The translations under genes and the position numbers were made by a program. The notes beneath the pieces were generated by a model, which worked only from the letters and a program-made list of their open reading frames with translations, made no database searches and had not been told where the DNA came from. A stretch of 9,079 bases of DNA from Candidatus Omnitrophota bacterium (GTDB lineage Bacteria; Omnitrophota; JAUWXU01), in assembly GCA_030616145.1 (NCBI GenBank), contig JAUWXU010000021.1, positions 1 through 9,079 on the forward strand, in the 5' to 3' direction. Below, piece after piece: positions 1 through 5,734 of this stretch (position 1 is the stretch's first letter; the number at the start of each line of letters is the position of its first letter).

Positions 1-242
1 TTACTAAGGAATCCACATATTATAGAGTGACAAGAATTCATGAGCTTGCGAAGATTGTTCAACATTTTGATAAATATCCGCTTACTAGCAAAAAAGCAAA
101 ATCTTATCAAATTTGGAGAGAAATGGTAAAACAAAAACAGAATTTTCGACGGCAAAATCCTATTCAACTACATAAGTTAGCACAACAACTTTCGGGTTTA
201 AATTCGAAAGGCCTTTCATCCAAACTAGTGCAAAATGTCTAA
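1..242 (+). CDS. LAGLIDADG homing endonuclease, C-terminal part (5' end outside window)
   Basis: The frame is open from the left edge (first full codon at base 3) to TAA at 240-242, giving 79 visible residues. The GTG at 27 is therefore probably internal and not a start. The visible start TKESTYYRV, the block HFDKYPL at 63-83 followed by a Lys-rich SKKAKSYQIW stretch, and the closing LNSKGLSSKL match the second half of single-domain LAGLIDADG endonucleases, in which 'hFdkYPL..kK..dY..w' and a final 'lNkGLs..L' are characteristic. The C-terminus looks complete; the catalytic LAGLIDADG helix would lie upstream and is not seen. Such enzymes cut a long specific DNA site and are found free-standing or inside introns and inteins. 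By hand count 79 of the first 240 bases are G or C (33%), against about 46% at 301-480 in parA, which suggests acquisition. The stop overlaps the parA start (ATGTCTAA). Whether the full gene is intact cannot be judged here. Confidence 0.8.
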   Translation, partial: TKESTYYRVTRIHELAKIVQHFDKYPLTSKKAKSYQIWREMVKQKQNFRRQNPIQLHKLAQQLSGLNSKGLSSKLVQNV

Positions 243-1068
243 AGTTATAACTATCTGTAATCAAAAGGGGGGCACGGGGAAGACCACAACAGCTATAAAT
301 TTGGCTGCCTATCTGGCTGATGCCGGAGAACCAACCCTTTTAGTTGATATAGACCCCCAGAGTAATGCCACCAGCGGCATAGGAATTGACAAAACCTCTG
401 TAAAAATAAGCATTTACGACGCCCTTCTAAGCTCACGCCACTCTGTCCGGGATATAATTGTTAATACCCAGGTAAAAAGGCTTGATTTGATACCGTCTAG
501 GTTTGATTTGAGTGGGGCAGAGATAGAATTAGTGGGGATTAGCAAGAGAGAATATGTCCTAAAGGTAGCAATAGGCTTAGTTAAGGATTCCTATAAGTAT
601 ATTATTATTGATTCTCCCCCTTCTGTGGGGCTTCTTACTGTAAACGCATTAACTGCTGCCGACAGCGTTATTATTCCGGTCCAATGTGAATATTACGCCC
701 TAGAGGGATTGACTCAACTCCTTAATACTATTAAACTTATAAAAACCAATCTGAATTGTACACTGGAAATAGAAGGTGCCGTCTTGACCATGGCTGACTT
801 CAGGACCAGCTTGTGCCATCAGGTAATCAAGGAAGCAAAGGATTTTTTCCAGGACAAGGCCTATCAAACAGTAATCCCGCGTAGCGTGCGGCTTTCTGAG
901 GCACCGGGGTTTGGTAAACCAATAATGCTACACGACAGAACTTCCAGCGGTGGCATGGCATATGAAAAGTTAGCCAGGGAGTTTTTGCAGCGGCAGGGGG
1001 CAAGGGCAGCCTCAGAGCCAGAGAACCGGAGAGAGCCAGCCATTGCTCAGTCATTGCGAGCGAAGTGA
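235..1068 (+). CDS. parA: ParA/Soj chromosome-partitioning ATPase
   Basis: This is a 277-residue ParA-family ATPase that would bind the nucleoid as an ATP dimer and, with ParB, move the replication origin. Visible motifs are the deviant Walker A KGGTGKTT at residues 11-18 with its signature lysine, the A' motif LLVDIDPQ at 35-42, the Walker B strand IIIDSPPS at 123-130, and the conserved RSVRLSEAPGFGKPI at 216-230. The start is fixed by the typical 'MSKVITICNQKGG' opening. No Shine-Dalgarno sequence precedes it; instead the ATG overlaps the stop of the endonuclease frame by 8 bases, so translation may be coupled. ParA proteins normally end near 'AYEKLAREFL' (residues 242-251). The remaining tail of about 25 residues is extra and polar, and its last six codons (1051-1068) lie inside the palindromic repeat downstream. 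parB follows after 155 bases. The family is certain; the chromosomal role is inferred from the parB pairing. Confidence 0.95.
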   Translation: MSKVITICNQKGGTGKTTTAINLAAYLADAGEPTLLVDIDPQSNATSGIGIDKTSVKISIYDALLSSRHSVRDIIVNTQVKRLDLIPSRFDLSGAEIELVGISKREYVLKVAIGLVKDSYKYIIIDSPPSVGLLTVNALTAADSVIIPVQCEYYALEGLTQLLNTIKLIKTNLNCTLEIEGAVLTMADFRTSLCHQVIKEAKDFFQDKAYQTVIPRSVRLSEAPGFGKPIMLHDRTSSGGMAYEKLAREFLQRQGARAASEPENRREPAIAQSLRAK

Positions 1069-1180
1069 AGTAATCTCCTTACGGAAAGGCTTCGCACGCT
1101 CAAAAGAAAGAGAGATAGATTACCGCGCCCGCCTTTGGCGGACCCGCAATGACGGGACGAGGACGTTCGCCCACAATGAC
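1050..1180. repeat. Palindromic intergenic repeat element between parA and parB
   Basis: The left arm is GTCATTGCGAGCGAAG (1050-1065), continuing as tgaagtaatct to 1076. The right arm, in inverted orientation, begins agatta at 1117-1122 and closes with gcaatgac at 1146-1153. Both arms therefore have the pattern GTCATTGCG...GTAATCT read inward. The right arm contains its own perfect hairpin, CCGCC-TTT-GGCGG (1129-1141). A further CAATGAC copy lies at 1174-1180, and a partial CATTG at 1041-1045, so the element looks nested or decayed. An 8-base tandem (CTTTGACG, then CTTTGAC) follows at 1185-1199. The GTCATTGCGAGC...AATCTC pattern is, as I recall, a dispersed repeat in many bacterial genomes. 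It has no coding capacity for mobility and resembles a non-autonomous palindromic element. Its left end runs into parA and supplies the stop codon. It fills most of the 1069-1223 gap; I see no promoter there. Confidence 0.7.
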
Positions 1181-1223
1181 GAATCTTTGACGCTTTGACA
1201 CTGATTTAAACGGAGGTTTAACC

Positions 1224-2090
1224 ATGAAACAAAGAGGTTTGGGTAGGGGTTTAAGCGCCTTAATACCAGAAAGGAAATTATCAGACTTATCAGACGAGGA
1301 GCAGGTCCGGCCAACCTTCTGGGCGGAAACCAGCTTGATCGCCAGGAACAAAAATCAACCCCGCGAAGATTTTAGTTCGGCAAAGATGGATGGATTGATT
1401 TCGTCAGTCAAAAAAAACGGTCTTATCCAGCCGATATTGGTCAGGAGGACAGATCGGGGTTATGAATTGATTTGCGGAGAAAGGCGGCTAAGGGCCGCTA
1501 AGGCAATCGGGTTGAAAAAGGTTCCGGTCATAATTAAAGACGCCTCTGACGCCGAGAGCCTGGGTCTTGCCGTGATTGAAAATGTCCAGAGAGAAGATTT
1601 AAATCCTGTTGAACGCGCCCGGGCCTACAAAAAGTTAATTGATGAATTTGACCTTTCCCAGGAGGATTTGGCAGAGACGCTGGGGAAGGATAGATCCTCA
1701 GTCGCTAATACATTGCGTCTTCTGAAATTACCTTCGTCAATTCAGGGCTACATCTTGGAGAATAAAATTACCATGGGCCACGCCATGGCGCTTCTTTCTC
1801 TGGCTACGCCGGCATTGCAAATAGATGCCTGTAAAAAGATAATCAACCAACACCTTTCAGTGCGAGAAATAGAGATCTCGGTGAGAGAGCAGTCCCCGGC
1901 CAAAACCAAAAAGAAGATTATTAGAAGGCCTCCTGAAATTGTCGGGATGGAAGAAGATTTACAGCGGGCATTAGCTACGCAGGTGAAGATTAAGACGGGA
2001 CGCAAAAAAGGTAAAATAGAGATAGAATATTATTCAGCAGAGGATTTGAATAGAATCGTCGGTATTTTAACATTAAGGGAACCAAAATGA
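1224..2090 (+). CDS. parB: ParB/Spo0J CTP-dependent DNA-clamp partition protein
   Basis: This 288-residue protein would load at parS sites, switch to a sliding clamp with CTP, and stimulate ParA. It opens with the family signature RGLGRGLSALIPE (residues 4-16), the ParA-activating peptide. The N-terminal nuclease-like CTPase domain has NQPRE at 44-48, the CTP-binding box CGERRLRA at 84-91 and the second box ENVQRED at 119-125. The helix-turn-helix LSQEDLAETLGKDRSSVANT is at 144-163, with the central DNA-binding domain continuing to about 215. After a basic linker the C-terminal dimerisation domain covers about 243-285. The start is supported by GGAGG at 1212-1216, seven bases before the ATG. 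Length and all motifs are normal. ndk overlaps its end by four bases (ATGA), so the two are probably co-translated. I found no parS-like palindrome in the window. Confidence 0.96.
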   Translation: MKQRGLGRGLSALIPERKLSDLSDEEQVRPTFWAETSLIARNKNQPREDFSSAKMDGLISSVKKNGLIQPILVRRTDRGYELICGERRLRAAKAIGLKKVPVIIKDASDAESLGLAVIENVQREDLNPVERARAYKKLIDEFDLSQEDLAETLGKDRSSVANTLRLLKLPSSIQGYILENKITMGHAMALLSLATPALQIDACKKIINQHLSVREIEISVREQSPAKTKKKIIRRPPEIVGMEEDLQRALATQVKIKTGRKKGKIEIEYYSAEDLNRIVGILTLREPK

Positions 2091-2593
2091 TACAGCAGAC
2101 ACTCGTTTTGATAAAACCAGACGGTCTCAAGAAATCACTCACCGGGAACATATTGACCCGGCTTTCTGAAACCAAACTGGATATCGTTGCTGCCAAGATG
2201 GTTCAGGTGGACCGGGTCCTGGCGGAAAGACATTATGTCTACCTGAAAGACGAACCGTTCTATGAAGAGTTGCTCCGATATATTCAAGGGATATACCACA
2301 AAAAAAAGGTGATGGCCCTGATCTATCATGGTGAGGACGCCATTAAAAAGGTAAGGGACCTGGCCGGGGCAACCAACCCGGAGGAAGCGGATAGCGTATC
2401 TATCCGCGGCGCCTATGGCCGGATAACCACCAAGGGTGTATATGAAAATGTCATCCACGCCTCAGGCAATATTAAAGAGGCGGAAAGAGAAATAAAATTG
2501 TGGTTTCAACCTGACGAAATCATTATTCAACTTTATCCTACCAAAACTGTCACCCTAGAAAAGGTCAAAAGAATACTCTGGAAGGTTTCTTGA
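2087..2593 (+). CDS. ndk: Nucleoside diphosphate kinase, long divergent form
   Basis: The enzyme transfers the gamma-phosphate of ATP to nucleoside diphosphates through a phosphohistidine, balancing NTP and dNTP pools in the cytoplasm. Active-site residues can be aligned to the classical enzymes: K10 in LIKPDG, Y50, F58, R90, T96 in GATNP, R107, N121, catalytic H124 in NVIHAS, S126 and E135. It is 168 residues against the usual 140 or so. Three differences stand out. A basic GIYHKKK (68-74) stands where a short SGP turn is normal. There are four extra residues between R107 and N121 in the nucleotide-binding (Kpn) loop. G127 replaces the Asp of the usual HGSDS motif. The C-terminus is also extended (about 141-168). 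Activity is likely because all core residues remain. AAGGGA at 2075-2080 precedes the ATG, which overlaps the parB stop as ATGA. No strong hairpin terminator follows. Confidence 0.93.
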   Translation: MIQQTLVLIKPDGLKKSLTGNILTRLSETKLDIVAAKMVQVDRVLAERHYVYLKDEPFYEELLRYIQGIYHKKKVMALIYHGEDAIKKVRDLAGATNPEEADSVSIRGAYGRITTKGVYENVIHASGNIKEAEREIKLWFQPDEIIIQLYPTKTVTLEKVKRILWKVS

Positions 2594-2630
2594 AGAAAAT
2601 TTCTGAAAGATTGGGAAATTTGGGCTCAAG

Positions 2631-2685
2631 ATTATTTTTTATAGAGAATAAAACTTGACATTATTTTTCATAAAGAATAAAATAT
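2631..2685 (+). repeat. Imperfect 26-base direct repeat, 29-base period, at a promoter
   Basis: Two copies start at 2631 and 2660. Each begins ATTATTTTT, then T or C, then ATA, and shares a GAATAAAA core, with four mismatches over 26 bases. The predicted -35 hexamer sits at the junction of the copies and the -10 lies in the second copy. The arrangement could be a duplicated operator or UP-like A/T-rich sequence, or a chance slippage duplication in an AT-rich spacer. Confidence 0.6.
2655..2683 (+). promoter_or_regulatory. Predicted sigma70-type promoter of the tad-locus transcription unit
   Basis: A perfect TTGACA (2655-2660) is followed, after exactly 17 bases, by TAAAAT (2678-2683), a five-of-six match to the -10 consensus. 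Transcription would begin near 2690, leaving a leader of about 75 bases before the next gene. It is placed between ndk and the coiled-coil gene, where a new unit would be expected. The surrounding sequence is AT-rich, so chance hexamers are possible, but the -35 match and spacing are ideal. Confidence 0.65.
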
Positions 2686-2754
2686 AAACAGTTACGCATT
2701 AATATCATAATAATTTATAATGAACTAAGTATCTTCTTTATGTTACATTTTGCC

Positions 2755-2760
2755 GGGGGG
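2755..2760 (+). promoter_or_regulatory. G-rich ribosome-binding site deciding the ATG at 2765
   Basis: A run of six G followed by TAAA lies directly before ATG 2765. It cannot serve the upstream in-frame TTG at 2750, whose codons it lies within and which has only T-rich sequence before it. Spacing to the ATG is short (four bases), so the ATG at 2777 remains a weaker alternative. Confidence 0.45.
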
Positions 2761-2764
2761 TAAA

Positions 2765-3811
2765 ATGGATGGTGGGATGAGGTTTATCCTGGTGCTTTTA
2801 GTCTTAACAACCCTGCTAAGCATTGGTGTTGGGGCTAGATTTTTTCTGTTAGAAGAAGAGATGTATCAGAGGTATGTAAGAACGGAACAGAGGCTAACCG
2901 AGAAAAATTTTGTCTTGAAAGATAAACTAGAGGCAGTTGAAAAATCGAAAAGCGAACTCGAAAAACAATTAGAGACCCTAAGGGCAAAGCTCGAACGGGC
3001 AATAGAGACGCGGGCTACCCTTAATAGAGAATACCAGGCCAGCAGGGTCAAGATGGATAACAAACTGAATATCCTGGCTAAAGAAAAGGCAGGACTCGAA
3101 GAAAAGATAAAACAGGTACAATCAGAGCAGTTTTTTGCAGAGACCTTGAAAGAAAAAATAATTTTAGAGGTGGAGGTAAAAAGCCTGAAAGATAAATTGG
3201 CCAGCCAGGAGGTCCAGATAAGAAATTTGAGTTCAGAAAGGGTAAATCTGCAAAAGAGGCTGAGAGAATTAAGGGGCGTAAGACAGGCAAATGAAGAAGT
3301 CCTTAAGGAGGCCAGAGAGGTTTCGGACTTGTTAAGTAGAAGGCTTGCCCGAGAGAGCCGGAACAGCATGTCCCTGAGTGAAAATTTAGAAAGGATAAGG
3401 AGAGAAAACAACGCTCTTCAGCAACAATTGGTCGAGGCGATTAAAAAGATAGAACTTTCTTCAGAAGAAAAAGAAGATATCGAACTTTTCCCGATAATGG
3501 TCAAGGCGGCTTCGCCTTTCCCGACGGCCCTTTCTCCGGCGATAAGGGGTGGCCTGACATCCGTCAAGACAAAATCATTTCCCGAAGGCCGCATTTTGTC
3601 CGTAAACAATAAATATAAATTTGTAATTATCAATTTAGGGCAGGAAGATGGAATAAGACCGGGAATGTCATTTGATGTTTACCGGGATAGTGGTGGTATA
3701 GGGAGAATTGAGGTGTTGGAGGTTCATTCCGGAATATCCGCTGCTGATATAATGGCGGTCAGGGGGAAAACAAGTCTCAGACCAGACGATATTGTCAAGG
3801 TGAGGAGATAG
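2765..3811 (+). CDS. Membrane-anchored coiled-coil protein with C-terminal beta-rich domain
   Basis: I do not recognise a named family. From ATG 2765 it is 348 residues. A single hydrophobic segment at about 6-28 (MRFILVLLVLTTLLSIGVGA region) would anchor it in the inner membrane. Residues about 30-238 are almost continuous charged heptad-like sequence rich in Glu, Lys, Leu and Arg, with no proline: a long parallel coiled coil. After a Pro-containing linker (about 243-272), residues 274-347 form a compact domain with the pattern GRILSVNN..FVIINLGQEDGIRPGMSFDVYR..GGIGRIEV, ending RPDDIVKVRR. This pattern (a 'G.V..v...v.in.G..dGv..G..f.vyr' repeat) resembles the small beta-barrels of MreC and the FlgT C-terminus; that is an analogy, not an assignment. 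It is first in the unit leading to cpaB, so an envelope-spanning role in the pilus machine is inferred. Confidence 0.8.
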   Translation: MDGGMRFILVLLVLTTLLSIGVGARFFLLEEEMYQRYVRTEQRLTEKNFVLKDKLEAVEKSKSELEKQLETLRAKLERAIETRATLNREYQASRVKMDNKLNILAKEKAGLEEKIKQVQSEQFFAETLKEKIILEVEVKSLKDKLASQEVQIRNLSSERVNLQKRLRELRGVRQANEEVLKEAREVSDLLSRRLARESRNSMSLSENLERIRRENNALQQQLVEAIKKIELSSEEKEDIELFPIMVKAASPFPTALSPAIRGGLTSVKTKSFPEGRILSVNNKYKFVIINLGQEDGIRPGMSFDVYRDSGGIGRIEVLEVHSGISAADIMAVRGKTSLRPDDIVKVRR

Positions 3812-3815
3812 ACGT

Positions 3816-3873
3816 GGTTAGCGGTTTGCGGTGTTCGGCTAGCCGTTTGCGTTAACCGATAACTGATAACCGC
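3816..3873. repeat. Degenerate GGTTA/TAACC intergenic repeat with inverted symmetry
   Basis: The spacer between the coiled-coil gene and the lipoprotein gene is built from short related words. TTAGCGGTT (3818-3826) is matched in inverted orientation by AACCGATAA (3854-3862) with one mismatch; CGGCTAGCCG (3836-3845) is a perfect palindrome; CGATAAC and TGATAAC (3858-3871 area) are tandem. Related words recur at 4871-4894. It may fold as RNA. No T-run follows, so it is not an intrinsic terminator. Confidence 0.55.
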
Positions 3874-3897
3874 AAGTAATAAACCAGCACCGCAAAG

Positions 3898-3904
3898 AAG
3901 GAGA
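3898..3904 (+). promoter_or_regulatory. Shine-Dalgarno AAGGAGA deciding the ATG at 3914
   Basis: AAGGAGA lies nine bases before ATG 3914. The in-frame TTG at 3905 immediately abuts this site and cannot be served by it, so the signal peptide begins MKKNRIKW. Confidence 0.8.
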
Positions 3905-3913
3905 TTGGGCAAA

Positions 3914-4882
3914 ATGAAAAAAAATAGGATAAAATGGATAATATTAATGCTGCTACCGGCCTTGTCTCTTTTGGTGGGTTGCGAAAAATTACCGGATTTT
4001 TTACGGTTTGACCGCTACTTTACCCCGCAGGAGAAAGCTGAAAAGGCTGTTAGCAAAGAGCCTGTTGCCAAAAAGGTTGTGCCTGCTGCAAAAGGACCTG
4101 TATTGGCCAGAGTTAATGACAGAATAATAACCCTTGATGATTTTAATGAAACCTTTGAGGCCTTACCGCAAGAAATCAAGGATGCCTATCTGAAAAGCCC
4201 GCAGGGTAAAACAGGATTTTTATATGAAGTGGTTGATAGAGAACTTTTAATTGAAGAGGCCCTGGACCGCAAGTTAGACGAAACCCAGGAAGTCATTAAA
4301 TTAATGAAGGATTTTAAAAACCAGGTGTTATATAATAAAGTCTTAACCGTGGAAGTGGAAGAGATTAAGGCAACACCTGAAGAAGTAAAGGATTATTATA
4401 ATAGTTTTAAGGCGGATTTTACACAGCCCGAGGAAAGAGAGGTAAGTGTAATTGTATTGGCTAATGAAGCAGATGCCCGGGCCGTTTTAATCCAATTGCT
4501 CGAAGGAGGAGATTTTGCCGTATTGGCCAGACAAAAATCAATAGGTCCTAATAAAAACAATGGCGGGGAAATGGGTTTTATTGTCAAAAAGACGCCGCTT
4601 ACTCCTGCTGACAAGAAGACAGTATTTCCAAAATTTGAGGAGGTAGCCTTTTCAGTGGACACCGGCGCTACCAGCAATATATTCAAAGGCCCGCAGGGAT
4701 ACTATATTATAAAGGTAGGCAAAATAAAAGCGCCGATACAACAGGCGCTTTCGGAACGATGGGATGATATAGAAAAGGCGTTGCAATTGACAAAACAGAG
4801 ACAGGCGCTGATTGGCCTTTTGAACAGGCTGAGGGGTGAGGCAAAGCCTTACGAGGTTCACAAGGAACTGTTAACGGATTAA
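3914..4882 (+). CDS. SurA/PpiC-like parvulin lipoprotein
   Basis: This is a 322-residue envelope protein. A lipoprotein signal peptide is clear: basic MKKNRIK, hydrophobic core, then the lipobox LVGC with the acylated Cys at residue 23. An Ala/Lys/Val-rich linker follows to about 62. A SurA-N/trigger-like helical region spans about 63-170 (LARVNDRIITLDDF at 64-77, then helices). A parvulin domain covers about 173-269, with the typical GGEMGF at 217-222, FEEVAFSVDTGATS at 241-254 and GPQGYYIIKVGK at 259-270. The two histidines of active parvulins ('HIL' in strand 1 and 'GYHII' in the last strand) appear as Val179 and Tyr264, so it may act mainly as a holding chaperone. It sits 33 bases before cpaB, suggesting that it helps fold or deliver pilus-locus envelope proteins such as the secretin. 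The final codons lie in an AACCG-type repeat. Confidence 0.88.
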   Translation: MKKNRIKWIILMLLPALSLLVGCEKLPDFLRFDRYFTPQEKAEKAVSKEPVAKKVVPAAKGPVLARVNDRIITLDDFNETFEALPQEIKDAYLKSPQGKTGFLYEVVDRELLIEEALDRKLDETQEVIKLMKDFKNQVLYNKVLTVEVEEIKATPEEVKDYYNSFKADFTQPEEREVSVIVLANEADARAVLIQLLEGGDFAVLARQKSIGPNKNNGGEMGFIVKKTPLTPADKKTVFPKFEEVAFSVDTGATSNIFKGPQGYYIIKVGKIKAPIQQALSERWDDIEKALQLTKQRQALIGLLNRLRGEAKPYEVHKELLTD

Positions 4883-4894
4883 CCGGCTAACCGA
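4871..4894. repeat. Short AACCG-type repeat at the 3' end of the lipoprotein gene
   Basis: TTAACGGATTAACCGGCTAA, continuing CCGA to 4894, repeats a TTAACCG-like word three times at roughly 8-10 base intervals. It covers the last codons and stop of the upstream gene and resembles the words at 3816-3873. The match is short, so the relationship is suggestive only. Confidence 0.4.
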
Positions 4895-4915
4895 CACATA
4901 CCAGGGGCAGTAGTA

Positions 4916-5734
4916 ATGAAGAAGAAATTAGCCATAATAGTAGCGGTACTGTTAGGAATGCTGTCAGTCCTGCTGATTAATTATTACTTGAAGCAAAAGG
5001 AAAGAGAATACGAACTTCGCAGCAAAGGGAGAGAAGTAGCGGTCCTGGTGGCCGCCAGGAACATTCCTGCTGAGAGCCTGATAGAGGAAGATATGATAAA
5101 ATCCATGACTATTCCCGAAAGATATATCCAGCCAAAGGCGGCCTACCGCAAGGAAAAGGTTCTTGATAAATTTGCGCTTGCCCCGATTATGCAGGGGGAA
5201 CAGATCTTGATGACGAAGCTGGGGACAGAAGAGCAGATAAAAAAGAGGACGGAAGAGAAAAAAAGAGTGCCGGACAGGTTATCTATGAATATGCCTATCG
5301 GCAAAAGGGCGCTTACTGTTCCGGTTAGTCTTACCGATGCCGCAGGCGGTTCTATCAGGCAGGGAGACCACGTAGATGTTTTGGGCGTATTTGCTGCGGA
5401 TAAACTTAAACTTCAGCCGGAGGCAAAGACCGCAATTGTGACCTTGCTTCAGGATGTTTTGGTTTTGGCTGCCACCGGCTCTTCAATTACGCTGGCATTA
5501 AGTCCCGAAGAGGCGGGAATTATTACTATTGCTCAAAACGAAGGGAAAATTCTTTTTGTGCTCCGGCCACAGGCAGAAACAGGTGAGCATCTTTTGCCCC
5601 TGGTAAACATGAAGACCCTGACAAAAAGGTACGCCCCTGCTGCAATAATAGAGCCGGAAGAGGGGGTCATCGAAATTTTTCGGGGTTTAAAAAGAGAGAC
5701 AGTTCCTTTATCGAGCATACCGACGGGAAAATGA
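4916..5734 (+). CDS. cpaB: Tad/Flp pilus assembly protein CpaB (RcpC)
   Basis: CpaB proteins are inner-membrane-anchored periplasmic factors of the tad pilus, thought to cooperate with the CpaC secretin. The 272 residues show a basic start and one membrane segment (about 5-22). An SAF domain follows at about 41-101 (VAVLVAARNIPAESLIEEDMI opening, APIMQGEQIL at 89-98), then a charged linker. The RcpC/CpaB domain covers about 131-220, with the characteristic ALTVPVSLTDAAGGSIRQGD start at 132-151, DVLGVF at 154-159, and LALSPEEAGIITIAQNEGKI at 193-212 followed by LFVLRP. The family usually ends in a short 'V.I.RG.K...V' tail, seen here as IEIFRGLKRETV (252-263). The ribosome site is weak (AGGGGC at 4903-4908). 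The stop overlaps the cpaC start as ATGA (5731-5734), so the two are coupled. Length is within the family's normal range. Confidence 0.93.
   Translation: MKKKLAIIVAVLLGMLSVLLINYYLKQKEREYELRSKGREVAVLVAARNIPAESLIEEDMIKSMTIPERYIQPKAAYRKEKVLDKFALAPIMQGEQILMTKLGTEEQIKKRTEEKKRVPDRLSMNMPIGKRALTVPVSLTDAAGGSIRQGDHVDVLGVFAADKLKLQPEAKTAIVTLLQDVLVLAATGSSITLALSPEEAGIITIAQNEGKILFVLRPQAETGEHLLPLVNMKTLTKRYAPAAIIEPEEGVIEIFRGLKRETVPLSSIPTGK

Noticed and set aside
1185..1223. Promoter for parB using TTTGACA near 1194-1200
   Set aside because: A correctly spaced -10 hexamer would fall in the ribosome site or coding region, and none resembling TATAAT is there.
2586..2640. Intrinsic terminator after ndk
   Set aside because: TTTCTT-G-AAGAAA (2586-2598) is an A/T-only stem with a one-base loop, and the T-run at 2635-2640 has no convincing G+C stem before it.
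2750..2764. TTG start at 2750 for the coiled-coil gene
   Set aside because: No ribosome site precedes it, and the G-run at 2755-2760 would fall inside the coding sequence. ATG 2765 fits better.
2866..3411. Long open frame on the minus strand (181 codons) opposite the coiled-coil gene
   Set aside because: It is antisense to a clear coding frame, Ser/Leu/Phe-rich as expected for the complement of Glu/Lys codons, and has no recognisable domain.
3816..3873. CRISPR-like repeats or a tRNA in the spacer
   Set aside because: Repeat units are short and degenerate with no regular spacers, and no cloverleaf or T-loop sequence is present.
3905..3913. TTG start at 3905 for the lipoprotein
   Set aside because: It abuts AAGGAGA with no spacing. 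ATG 3914 has a nine-base spacing and a normal signal peptide.
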